From positions 96,693-155,921 of the forward strand of contig CDMY01000212.1 of assembly GCA_001179505.1 (NCBI GenBank): a DNA stretch of 59,229 bases, read 5' to 3'. How positions within the stretch are numbered: position 1 is the first letter of the stretch; each line of letters opens with the position of its first letter. The DNA is from Vitrella brassicaformis. Taxonomy: Eukaryota > Sar > Vitrellaceae. The notes beneath the pieces are model-generated. The model was not told the DNA's origin. It made no database searches and was given only the letters and a program-made list of their open reading frames with translations. The position numbers and the translations under genes are program-made. Below are positions 22,022-33,286 of this stretch, one piece after another.

Positions 22022-22060
22022 GTGTTTCCTGCCTTAACGAGATTATCAGGCAGGAAACAC
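22022..22060. terminator. Perfect 13-base inverted repeat between convergent genes
   Basis: GTGTTTCCTGCCT (22022-22034) and AGGCAGGAAACAC (22048-22060) are exact reverse complements around a 13-base loop. The site lies between two genes that end facing each other (stops at 21874 and 22302), so a transcript from either strand would form the same hairpin. A role in 3'-end formation is inferred from the position only. Confidence 0.45.
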
Positions 22061-22301
22061 AGTGATAATCGACGGATCGGTCATGCGGTCCAATAATCCA
22101 TGAATACACCGATCCATGAATACACATCTATCGAATATCTGGAGCGCTGTCCTTCATGTGTCAGCTCCGCTGTGTCTCCGGGCGATGTGGCCCCGCACCC
22201 ACGCCTGAATCCTACACACACACACACACACACACAGAACCGCATACACACACAGAAACGCATACATCAAACGTGCAGATCTAGCGTGTCAGTGCATTTG
22301 T

Positions 22302-25300
22302 TCACCTGGTGCTGGCAACTTCCCTTCTTAGCTCCTTGTCCCAACGGAGATTGTAATAATTTGCTGTAGCGAGGAAGACCAGGAAAGGGATGCTCTGGTC
22401 CTGCTCTTCGCCATTGCCCTGACACACATACACACAAGGCTCACAAGAGTGAGTCAGTGATTCAACCGGTTCTTGTTTGCCGTGTGTGTACCACTGGCTC
22501 GAGATATCTGAGGCTGTAGCGCAGGCCCGCCCCCAGCTGCGCCACTCGCGACCGATACGGAACCACATATCCATTCTTGCGACGACGCAGCAGTCCCCTA
22601 TATGAGACACCAGCCACAAGGAGGCACATGCACACAATCCCTGGCAACACACGTCGCCCACCTTGAGAAGTGGCTGGTGAGATCGAAGGCATCTTCAGCC
22701 TTGACTATGCCCTGATCCATCGGTCACACGAGACAAGAGACAAGAAGACAAAGTCCAGAAGATGCGCACAGGCGCCCCTGGCTATCGATGGTCTCTGCCG
22801 ATCAGTGTCTCACGGCCAGAAGAGACCAGTCCTCCGAGGCCTCGTCGGCATCATCTTCGGCGACGTCCGACACTCCAAACTGGTAGCTGATGACGCTGCA
22901 TCGCTCCAGCAGCTCGTCCCGGAACTTTAGCGCCCACCGCCACATGTCGAACAAACGCACTTCCGACTCATTGGTGGCCACAAAGAGACGGGAAAGACGG
23001 CAACCCTGCAGACACATCCAGGTGCGTTGTGCATCGAACGAGCGTGTGCTGGCGGAGTGACTGGCTCACACTGTAGAATGGTGTTCGCTTGATGGATGGC
23101 AGGTCCTCTGTCGAACACACCACGGACCGCAACACACCTGCCACACACATCACACCATAAGGCGGCGTAATGTATGTATGTATCAGTCTACCGTGCTCAC
23201 TCAGTCTGAATTGAGGCCGTGTCATGTGAAAGTTGAGAATCTCCCGCAGGGAGCAGTCAACACGAGTGCAAAACTCCTGATCAACACACAGCAGGTCTCT
23301 CTGCACTTTCCCCCCATCACACGCTCACCACTGCACTTTGCACTTCTCTCAAGGCGTCGCACTCGACGGACTTCCACACCAGTCTTTCAAGGAACAGATC
23401 CACGTCTAGCAGCACCTTGTCGCTCTCCCACGACGGCCGCCCACCTCCCGACCTCCCTCGCTTGGAGTAGCCGATGAGTGAGTGCTCCACCCGCTGCAGC
23501 CGGGACTGTGGCAGATCGGTGAAAAGACGACGCACAACACCACTGGCGTCGTCATAGCTGCATGCATGACACAAAGTGAGAGCAGTGATTGATAGAGGTG
23601 TCATCTCTGGGTGTTCGTGGTGCGAGTGACTAACGTGATGGCGGTGCGTTCGAGTGCGCTCCGTCCCTTGCGGCTTCGCAGCAGCCGGGCGTCGCTCAGC
23701 TCAACAGCTGGAGAGAGACCCCCCTCGATTAAGTCTGTTTTTTCCGTTCGCTTGGTCTCTGGTCCGACCTTTTTCGAAGAGACGGACAGATGAGAGATAC
23801 ATCGGCGTCTGGAGGAAGAGGTACATCATTCCATCACCCGCCCGACCATCCCCACAAAATGTCTCCATGACTTGCCTGTCCCCTTGCGAATACGCCCAGA
23901 AACTGGGCGACAAGACGAACAGTCCCCGAAGAGTGCCTGAACACGCACGCACACAATGGGCACATGCACATCCCTTCACGTGTGTGCGCAAGACCGACCA
24001 GTGCTCCCGAAAAGCGCCAACCAGATCAAGCAGCTGACGATAAGTGACATGCGAGCACACGCAATAAGCTCATTGACTCGTGATGGGTGAGACTTACCAA
24101 ATAGAGACGCTGTGCGCCTTGTGGTGCCTCTCTCTCAATGAACCTGCGTTCATGTCAGAGCAGAAGACACACCAGGACGGTGCTCATGGACACAAGAGCC
24201 TGCCACATGCCTGCCTACTTTTGCAGTGAGGTGGTGAATGGAACAGGATTGTACTCAGCGTCAAGTCTGCAGCAGAACAACAACCAGCAGCAATGCCAGG
24301 TTCGTGCTTTTCATCGCTATGCACTCGTCGCTTACTCTGCGTGGAAGTCGACGAGCGCCCGGAGTATCTCCAGAAATTTCATCTTGGACAGCACCTTCCC
24401 CGACGCAAGGCCAAGCATCGCTTGCGGCCGGTATCCTGTTCATTCAGACACATGGCGATACATTGGGCGCTCCATCCGTGCACACAGTGACTGACAGACG
24501 ATGGCTGGCTTTACCCAGCTTCGCCGCCTGTAAACACCGCATCGCAGCTAGGCTGTGCCTCAAAGTGTACTTATTTGCAAACACGGAGCTCCGCGCTCAC
24601 CACGAGGGTCGGTGCCCGGATGGCTAGCTTGAGATTCTGTTGGACACGATCCACACTGCCTGAGACACACACAAGACCGGGCGCATTGTTTCTGCGTCAG
24701 GATGGACTAAAGCAAGTGACCAGCACGGTGCGCGTACGTCCTCTTTCGTCCTCTTCGCTGACGTCTGACCAGTCTTTAGTCAAATCGTTCACCACTGTAG
24801 CACACACACAAAGAAGAGACTGAGGATTATCGCGGCATTCAATTCACTCCAACGGACGTACCAGGCATGGCCTCGGCTTCTTGCTCCCCGCCGACGAAGA
24901 AAAGCTGCTTGTCCATCTCACCGAGGAGACTCTCAACGTGAGCGTCAAAGGTGCAGTCCGTCTGCACCTCCTGAACACAACAGGGAGGGGGGAAGGAGAA
25001 AGCAGGGTCTCACCATCGTGGATACCTACTTGTGAGACCATGATCCGCTCCGCGGCTTTGGCTTCGAAGTGTCTGAAAGTCGCCAGAAATCCCTTGAGGC
25101 CCTCAAACGTCGCCGCTGACTGCACCGAAAGAGACATCTCTTCTCACACGTGACCGCGAATGGTCAGACGGATGTGCACTTGTTCGAGAAGGCGCGCGTG
25201 TTTGCCCTCCTCGGCGTCTAGTTTCGTCACTGAAGGAGAACAGCCGCATAGACCTTGCTGCTTTTCTGTGCGTTTGCAGCGTACGTGTGCGCTCTATCTC

Positions 25301-26253
25301 GTGGACCGTGTTGATGTAGAAATCGTCCTGGGGCTTCTCTGTCTCGCCATCTGATCAAGAGAAACCCTGCAAATGTCACAAAAGGGCTCTTTTTGTTTTC
25401 AGTCTACCTTTCGGCTGGTTGATTGCGTTCATGGCTATCCTGTGGGCGGCGTCCTCCACAGCCAACATCCTGCAGACATTCATCCACGCATTGGCACGTA
25501 CACGGCAGCACCGTGCCAGCAGTGTCCCTCACCCTACCTCTGGTTGATGGATCGGTTCTCATTCTTGATGTTTTCGAGCACCCGCAGTGCCAGGTTGTGG
25601 TCCACTTTGAGCTGCATGTGATCGAAGTAATCCTGGTTGTGCTCCTGAGGACCGGCAAGGGCATCACATCAGTGTCTCATGGTCGTCTGACCGTGCACGC
25701 GCCATTCTCACCGCTTCCTTCTTCTGTGTCTCAGCACGGAACTTTCCACACAAGTCGCGCAGCATATCTACAAAAACACCGGACACCATGGCTGCCCGTC
25801 AAGCAGACGATCGCCTTTCAGTACCAGCTTCGTTCTCCTTCTTATTGATGGTGCGATCATAAGAATTGAGATTCCTTCTCAGTGCTCCAAACGTTCGATT
25901 GAGATACTCCACCACAGCGCACCACAGGCGACTCACTACCTGGGCCAAAAGTGCGCAGTGGAAAGTGCACTGATGGCTCAGCTCCTCAAACTGACCCATT
26001 CACCAATCCACACATATACACACACGTGGCGGACACACACGGAGACTGAGACAAGACATGTCTTGCGTTGCTCACACCGCTGCTGAGTAAATGGCCATGT
26101 CTCGTGTGAAGTTCTCCTGCAGCGTCTTGGCGACGTCTTGCGGGGAAGCGGACGGGGCATGCTCGAATGGAACGAACGTCGACTCGCCCAGCATCAGCCT
26201 GTCACTTATCCACTCATTCAGGCTCTCCAACTCGTGATGGTGCGCTGCACACG
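22302..26253 (-). CDS. Large uncharacterised protein with coiled coil and C-terminal membrane segment
   Basis: Some twenty short exons can be chained in phase on the minus strand, giving a protein of roughly 800 residues. In order: LNEWISDRLMLGES, QENFTRDMAIYSAA, FEELSHQCTFHCALLAQ, VEYLNRTFGALRRNL, DMLRDLCGKFRAETQKK, EHNQDYFDHMQLKVDHNLAL, MLAVEDAAHRIAMNAI, EGKHARLLEQVHIRLTIR, SAATFEGLKGFLATFRHF, FTRPS-like spacer exons, GQMLGLASG-like helices, DDASGVVRRLFTDLPQSR, LLDVDLFLERLVWKSVE, RDLLCVDQEFCTRVDCS, LFDMWRWALKFRDELL. Near the end is one hydrophobic segment (VLPGIVCMCLLVAGVSY) followed by RRRK, and the chain closes with FLVFLATANYYNLRW and a TGA at 22304. I recognise no catalytic motif. The 5' end is unresolved; more coding exons may lie up to about 26,900. 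One intron begins GC and one seems only 30 bases long. Confidence 0.6.
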
Positions 26254-27116
26254 CCACCGCAGACACAGACCATCTTCAACACTTTACCGGGAACTCCGCC
26301 TGTCTGTCTGTCTGTCTGTCTCTGTCCGCCTATCTAACCGTGGTTGAGGTGGCATGGGGGATAGGCTGTGGAGATGGGCCGCCCCTTTAGAAGAGCGATC
26401 AAGTGGTCGGTTATGCCCCGCGTATGGCTCATCTCTATGTGCTCCTGGCGACCACATCTGCACAGGGGGTGACCATCCGGATCCATGCATCATCCCGGCC
26501 GTGTACGTGTGTGTGTGTGTGTGTGTGGAACTGCCTTGCCTTGGCACACAGCTCCCTTTCAGCTGGGACGTAGCCTGCGACGACTGCTGACTCTCAAGGG
26601 AGGAAAAGTGGTCTGTACATATCGATCGCCATGAGGCGAATATCGCATATAAGTCAGTTAACAGCTTTGCTCTCATTTACTTGGCAAGTGTGAGGACACG
26701 TCGAGCCGGCGTGCTCTCTGCGATTGGGGCCTGGCGCGGTGTGGTGACAGAAGAGGGGAGGAGTCCACCACATCCTCGCCCAGCACCTGCACTGACAGCT
26801 GACAGAGGGATGGGTGCAGGGACGTGGCATGGCTGTGCGGCGGTTTGGCTTTGCTTCTGGATGCTTGCAGGCTCCGCCCTGTCAAGGGAGCCGGGCAACT
26901 CATGATTTGGGACGTGCGTTGAGCTCAAACGCTTTTATGGACACCCTCGGAGGCCGGGACCGGTGAAGGGGAAGGGAGGGAAGGGAGGGGGCTCGGCGAG
27001 CTTAGCACGCACCCACACCGACTTCGCCTCTCCCCCTCTTCCCCCTCTTTGCACGCGCTGCACAGCTTCCCTCGTCCCATCAGCAACTGCCCATTAATCA
27101 ATCGCATCAGCCAGCC
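26254..27116. other. Region between divergent genes, possibly with 5' exons of the minus-strand gene
   Basis: The stretch separates the large minus-strand gene from the SDR-SCP2 gene. Minus-strand open pieces exist (around 26,560-26,676 and 26,673-26,928), but none could be joined in phase with confidence. The bases just before 27117 are pyrimidine-rich and probably form the 5' leader and promoter of the SDR-SCP2 gene. Confidence 0.45.
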
Positions 27117-30100
27117 ATGCCGCTGCGTTTCGACAACCAGGTTGCAGTCATCACGGGTGCGGGTGGCGGCCTTGGCCGTGCCTATGCCCTCCTGTTCGCC
27201 TCCCGAGGCGCCAAGGTGGTGGTCAACGACCTGGGGGTCACCACACACGGCGAGGCGGGCGGCAAGGGGGGCGTCAGGGCAGCCGACAAGGTAGGTACTA
27301 CGGCGGATGGCATGCGATGCATGCCATTGGATGGCCAGATGCCATGTCAGGTGGACGGGTGGCGGCAATGCGGTCACGGCCATGTGTGTGTTGTTGGTGT
27401 TGAGTGTGTGTCAGGTTGTGGCGGAGATCAGGCGTGCAGGTGGTGAGGCGGTCGCCAACTATGACAGCGTGGAGTTCGGCGAGAAGATCATCCAGACCGC
27501 CATCGACGCATACGGACGGGTAAGTGGGTGCATGACCATGATATGATGGACACACTCACCCATCCACTCACTCATTCGCTCATACGGACGGATGCACACG
27601 TGTGTGTCGTGTGTATTGTGTGTGCAGGTGGATATTCTGGTCAACAATGCGGGTATACTGCGCGACGTGTCGTTTGCCAAGATGACTGCCAAGGATTGGG
27701 ACCTCATCATGCTCGTACACCTCAAGGGCGCATACAGGTCAGCCAGCTGGGCACTTACTTCCCCGCACCTCTCTCTCGACATACGACATTGATTCGGTTT
27801 GCGTGTGATGCATCGATGGGATGGGATGGATGTGTCATCCAGCTGCACCAAGGCAGCGTGGCCGTACATGCAGAAGCAGAAGTACGGCCGCATCGTCAAC
27901 GCTGCCTCGGGCGCCGGGCTGTACGGCAACTTCGGACAGGTAGGTAGACAAACATGAGATAGATGAGTGGGTGGCAGATACCTTTGTGTGTGCGTGTGTG
28001 TGTGTGTGTATCAGGCCAACTACTCTGCTGCCAAGCTGGGCCTCGTCGGCTTCAGCAAGACACTCGCACGTCAGATGCGATGCATGACACTGACTGCACC
28101 AGAAAGACAGACTGACAAGGCAGCACCCATCCACTGGCTGCGTGTGTGCAGGTGAGGGTGAGCGCCGCAATATTAACGCCAACGCCATCGCCCCCCTGGC
28201 GGGCACACGGATGACTGAGACCGTCATGCCACAGGTGGGCAAGAGCACACACACACGATTCCACACCACATAGTGAGTAGGGTGTGCACGTGTGTTGCAA
28301 TGCAGGAGGTGGTTGACGCGTTGAAGCCCGAGTACGTGGCCCCGCTGGTCGCATACCTCTGCCACGAGTCGTGCAGGGAATCTGGAGAGGTAGGTACCGT
28401 ACCCCTGCGGGATTGGATTGCCATCGTCGTATGTGTGGGCTGCATTGCACTTATCGACCCCTATGTGGACGTCTGTCTGTGTGTCTGTGTGTCAGGTGTT
28501 TGAGGTGGGTGCAGGGTGGATCTCCAAGCTGCGATGGCAGCGCACACAGGTGGGGGAGGGGATGCATGGGTAGGTGTAGGTGTGGGTGCGTGTGCTGGTC
28601 CGTGTTCATTATCCATCCATCCACCCGTCCCGTCCGTGGATGTGCGTCCGTCCGGCAGGGTCACATGTTTTCTTCCCCGACCTTCACCGCTGACGACGTC
28701 GCTGCCAACTGGGCAAAGGTACACACAAACACAAACACACACACGCGGGCACACACAACGGCACACTCTCACAAACAGACATGACAGACACGTAATTGCA
28801 TCTCCACCCCGCTTGTCCAAACGTGTCCATGTGGGTGTCAGATCACCGACTTCACCGGCGCCACCTACCCCACCAGCCTGCAGGAGTCTATGGAACTCGT
28901 AAGTCCCTCTCGCTGGCCACACACGAACGCAGGCAGGCAGGCAGACAGGGAGGCACATGCATCTTTGAGCCTGCCTGTGTGTATGTGTGTGTGTGGTGCA
29001 GGTGATGCGCCGGCTGGAAGAGTTCAAGACCAGCGGAGCCCCTGCAGCAGCACCACCTGCAGCAGCACCACCCACAGGCGCGCCTACGACGCCCTCTGAG
29101 AAACTCTTCAGGTGGCGCGCACCGCACACACGCATACGAAGCCACACACTCGCCCGCCCGCCGGTGCATCAAATTCGTTTTCTGTTCGGCGCATTGCAGG
29201 GTGTTGGAGGCGTGGATCAAGGTGGGCGACAACGGGCAGAAGCTCGTGCAGAAGGTCAACGCGAGTTTCCACTTCGATATATTGACCAAAAAGGGCGGAC
29301 CCATCGCAACCAGCTGGACCATCGACCTCAAGAACCCACCAGGTCCGCATTGCAAGGACGTTGCAATGCACCCCCGTCACACACACACACACGCGAAGGG
29401 GCGAGCAATCGTGCAATGGATGGGTCCGTATACGGGTGGGCTGCAGGTTCGATCTCTGAGGGCAAGAGCGGATCGTGTGATGCGCTATTCTCGATGGCGG
29501 ATGCGGACTTCGTCAGCGTGGTGACGGGCAAGCTCAACCCGCAGATCGCCTTCATGCAGGTACACACCTACACACACCTACACGCGCACGCGCGCTAGTC
29601 ATGTGTCCTATGTGTCTGGTTGTGTCGTTGTTTGTGTGCCCTGCAGGGCAAGATGAAGGTCAAGGGGAGCATGAAGGCCGCCATGAAGTTCACACCAGAC
29701 CTCTTCCCACCGATGCCCAACGGACTCATGGAAATGGACCTCAACAAAGCTATCCAAACTTACTGCGGAGGTAACATCAACTCACCCACCACAGACACTC
29801 ACTCCTCTCACACACACTTATATTTCTCTTGTGTTGCGTGTTTGCAGGCGCAGTACCACCTGCTGCTCCGTCAGCCCGACCTCCTCCAGCAGCAGCTGCA
29901 GCTGCTGGTCTGTCGTCAGCGGCCAGCCAGCTGAAGGCGGCCCCCCTGGTGTCCATGATGCAGACACACATGAAGACCACCGCTGGCAAACAGCTTGTCA
30001 ACAAGGTGGGTGGGTTGGGTCAGCACAGCAGATAGATAGAAGATGGGCAGGCACCGAGGTGCACCTAAGTGGAGTGGACGGGTGGCGTGTGTGGGATGCG

Positions 30101-30670
30101 CGTGGTGTGCAGGTGGGTTATGTGTATCGGTTTGACGTGTTGCCCAAGAAGGGCGCGGCAGCCGTCTCTTTCACCATCGACCTCAAGAATGGTCAGCCGG
30201 CGCACACATAAAGGATTGTTGTGGCTTGCTTGAACCGTTGTGGTGTGACGCGGCGTGGCGTGGCGTGGCGTGATTTGTGTATCAGCTCCTGGCAAAATTG
30301 CCGAGGGAGCGCCGGAGGAGTGCGATGCCCACTTCACTATGGTCAGTCCGCACAGAAGAAAGAGAGACCGCAGGCAACCACGGAGAGAATTACTGCGTGT
30401 GTGTGCTCTGTGTGTGCAGGTCGATGAGGACTTCGTCAGCGTGGTGACGGGCAAGCTCAACCCGCAGATCGCCTTCATGCAGGTACACACACACATGAGC
30501 AGCCAAAGACACCGCATCCACTCCATCCCTGTGCACACACATCACATGCATTATGTGTCTTGTCTGGTTGTGTCGCTGGTTGTGTGAAGGGCAAGATGAA
30601 GGTCAAGGGCAGCATGAAGGCCGCCATGAAGTTCACACCGGACCTCTTCCCCGCACCATCCAAGCTGTGA
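27117..30670 (+). CDS. Peroxisomal 3-hydroxyacyl-CoA dehydrogenase (SDR) with two SCP2 domains
   Basis: The N-terminal half is a short-chain dehydrogenase of the MFE-2/17-beta-HSD4 type. It has the nucleotide motif [38 protein letters not shown], and the catalytic Ser and Tyr-x-x-x-Lys in IVNAASGAG and [16 protein letters not shown], followed by [17 protein letters not shown]. This step oxidises D-3-hydroxyacyl-CoA in peroxisomal beta-oxidation. Two SCP2 sterol/lipid-carrier domains follow ([16 protein letters not shown] and [16 protein letters not shown] starts). Both carry nearly the same exon pair ([18 protein letters not shown] and [18 protein letters not shown]), so one is a recent partial duplicate. 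They are separated by an Ala/Pro linker. The protein ends SKL, a type 1 peroxisome signal. The hotdog hydratase domain of animal MFE-2 is absent. The same SDR-SCP2-SCP2 order is known from Toxoplasma (HAD-2SCP-2). About 14-16 exons, roughly 600 residues. Confidence 0.92.
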
Positions 30671-31366
30671 CGGACGAAGGAAGAGACGCAGTATACACAC
30701 ACATGCAGCCAGACAGACAGACAGACAGACAGCTGCCAAGGGGAAGGACGATATGGGTGATATGGGGGTATCTGTGTGCATATTTGCACTAAGTCTATCT
30801 GCCCCGTGCACTGCACACGACATGCGTGGGCCTTTCTCCATTGGTCCGGCCGACAGTGAGTGAGTGGCCGAGTGCCTGGGTATTTTCTGTATGTCCGAGT
30901 GGCAGTACACACCCTTTTTCAAGGTGGTCTGTGTAACTTTGTGTGTGTGTTGGTGGGGCCAGACAGTGAGTGCGTTTGTGCGTGTGATGCATTCATTGCC
31001 TGGACATCAGCACACGAGGGGGTGTGGGTGGATCGTTCAGTGGTGACTTTATTCATGGCAGTGCAGTGGCTGCCTCCACTCCAGCTGTGAATTCAGTTCT
31101 CGTGGGTGTGTCTCTTTCAAAAACATCATCCAACACACAGGCGCCATGTGTCCATGCCGCAATGCAGTGCCGCCATCGATGTGTGCGTGTGCATGGTGTG
31201 TCTCGTCACTTACCCAGTCGGCGTGTGTGTGACGAGTGTCCGTCGTCTTTACATATGTGCGTGTGTGTGTGTGTGTGAATTGCATGACCCTGTGTGTCTG
31301 ACTGGTTGGTCGAGCAAGCTAAGCTACTTGTGGTCCCGGCCCGCACGTCAGAGCCGCCGTCACCAG
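30671..31366. other. Intergenic region between convergent genes
   Basis: Nothing convincing is coded here. It contains a CAGA array (30709-30731), TG-rich stretches, and 3' flanks of the SDR-SCP2 gene and of the minus-strand PAN-like gene. Confidence 0.6.
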
Positions 31367-32194
31367 CTAGCTACCACCGTCTGCACACATCACATGCAGA
31401 CAGACAGTATACACATGTGCATATGATGGATGTCTGCTGCACCCACCCACCTGCTGTCTTGCGCACGACGCAGACGGCGTCCCAGGCCTTTTTGTTGACG
31501 GTGCTGATGACGCCGGTGTGGACCTCACAGTCGCCCTTCTTATGGTTGATCTCATACCCGGTGCACGACGGGGTGTCGAGGCACTTGTCGGCGCACTTCT
31601 TGTGCATCTCCTTCTTCTTGCCCTTGGCGTCGTCGAATGTGTACTTCGTGTAGTCCCCCTCCTCGTTCTTGCACGCCCCCGGGTCGCACCGACAAGCACC
31701 GCCTGACGGCCTCTCTGATCAGATCAAAGGCAGGCAATTAAGGCATGCGTGGCCGAGTGGATGCATATGGACGATTGATTCCTTTGTCACCGAATTCGCT
31801 ATCTTGCAGGCCCCGTAGTTTGCTGTAAGTCTCAGCCTGCACACAGATGGACAAAAGAGAGAGAGGGCAGATCCATCCATATTCCATCCGCCCTCACCAC
31901 AATGCGGACGTCGGAAGCGGTGACCGTCAGATCTTTCTCCCGGAACACGATTCCCGCAACCCCTGCGGGCAAATGGACAGATGCCACCATAGATCTAGCG
32001 TGCCGTGGTGTGTGTGGCCATCATCCATCCATACCATGCTGTGTGTGGTCTTCAACGCCACTGTCATTCTCAGCGGCCACGCTGGCGATGTTCACCCGGT
32101 CATGGACGCCCACACCATCGCTGGCATGCGTCGTGGGCAGGCTGGTGAGGCCAACAAGGCCAGCAGCAACGACAATCAACGCAAAGAGGCGCAT
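31367..32194 (-). CDS. Small secreted cysteine-rich protein, PAN/Apple-like
   Basis: The ATG at 32194 opens a signal peptide (MRLFALIVVAAGLVGLTSLP). Short exons then give GVAGIVFREKDLTVTASD, AETYSKLRGLQDSEFG, and a larger exon with GGACRCDPGACKNEEGDY, KKCADKCLDTPSC, TGYEINHKKGDCEVHTG and AWDAVCVVRK. Cys spacing (CADKCLDTPSCTGYEI then GDCEVHTG) resembles the core of a PAN/Apple fold, a module of adhesive surface proteins in apicomplexans, though it is short and the assignment is tentative. A small last exon ending DGGS and TAG (31367-31380) fits the splice signals; without it the frame stops at 31371. Its start is 70 bases from the ATG of the plus-strand CPW-WPC copy. Roughly 190 residues. Confidence 0.62.
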
Positions 32195-32264
32195 CTTCTC
32201 CGCGTCTGGCTTGGCCGAAATCCTCTGTGGGCTAGGATGCGCCCCCCGGTATTACAACTTGAAG

Positions 32265-33286
32265 ATGCTGGCTGAGCCGACTGATTTCCCGCCAGAGTGC
32301 CAGCGTGACTACTCCGTCCAGTGTTCCAAGTCCTTTTTCCCTGTCTCCACACAGGTAGCGTGCATCCAATGGCTGCACTGCATGATGTGACGCTGTCTTA
32401 CCTGTGTGTCACTTTAGTGCTGGGCGAAGCCATCCTACAGTGGTCCCTGCGAGCGCAAGCAGCGAGGCATGGCTCAGATGAGCGACGAGCAGAAGGAGTC
32501 CTGGAGCATCGCGTGCGAGGACAACTACCCATGCCTGCCCGAACAATGTCCGCGAGGAACGGATTGGGAGCGCACTTGTCCAGCGGGGTAATGCTCCCCA
32601 ACAAACACACACACACACACACTGATCTATCTGTCTTCATGCTACATCCTTGCAGCTGGCGCCATGTGTCCGGCGGGCTGTGTGTGGCGCCAGCTGACTT
32701 TGACCAATGCGACGCCAAGGTGCAGTTCGCCGCCTTCTCTTTGCAAGACAAACACGCATTCGCACAGAAATGCGGTCAGTCAGTGCACTGAGCAAGACAC
32801 TTCGACATGTGCAATCGTCCGTCTACATGCAGGTGTGCGGTGGCCATGCCGGCGTCTCTCGTGCGCGCGAGACTACTCATCGGTAAGAGTGGAACAAACA
32901 AGAAGACAAGCATGCAGAGAGACACACCAACACGCCCTTGTATGTGTATCTGTGTAGGTGTGTCCCGAATACTGGCACGATGAGGGGGACTCCATCTGCC
33001 ACGCCAACCCCAACATCTACACCGGGCCGTGTCCCATGTAAGTCAGTGGCCCACTCCATCCCACACATCACACAGAGACGCCCCAATGCACTGCACGCAT
33101 TACATGTGTGTCTTGTCGTGTCCGTCCGGCAGGTACGCCAATCTGACAGGCTTCGACAACGAGCTCAAGGAGAACTTCGAGATCGTTTGCTTCGTCGCTT
33201 GGCCGTGCGCTTCACTGTGTGAGCGGGACTTCTCGGCCAAATGTCCGCTCGCCTGGCGGCTCCTTTGCCCGTGGATGTATGGATGA
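32265..33286 (+). pseudogene. Truncated CPW-WPC copy (two full domains and part of others)
   Basis: Six exons (32265-32354, 32418-32587, 32656-32774, 32833-32882, 32958-33037, 33133-33286) join in phase. They encode CPW-WPC domains, a Cys-rich module of apicomplexan and chromerid surface proteins: QRDYSVQCSKSFFP with CWAKPSYSGPC; CPAGWRHVSGGLC with KCGVRWPC; CARDYSS then CPEYWHDEGDSIC with FVAWPC. Homology to the minus-strand copy begins at KMLAEPTDFP and stops abruptly after CPLAWR in the fourth domain, where the frame runs into unrelated sequence and stops. There is no signal peptide, so the first ATG lies at the duplication edge. It is probably a gene fragment made by an inverted duplication, although each exon and splice site in it is intact. 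Confidence 0.78.
32404..33259 (+). repeat. Left arm of a large inverted repeat
   Basis: This arm matches the reverse complement of 34081-34935 with only about seven single-base differences that I could find, introns included. It covers five exons of the CPW-WPC gene. Beyond its outer edge the neighbouring exon is also homologous (32262-32354) but clearly more diverged, and the intron between them differs. Confidence 0.9.

Noticed and set aside
26354-26676. Minus-strand frame as a first exon of the large gene
   Set aside because: It contains CA and CAGA repeats and could not be joined in phase to LNEWISDR; left as unresolved upstream sequence.
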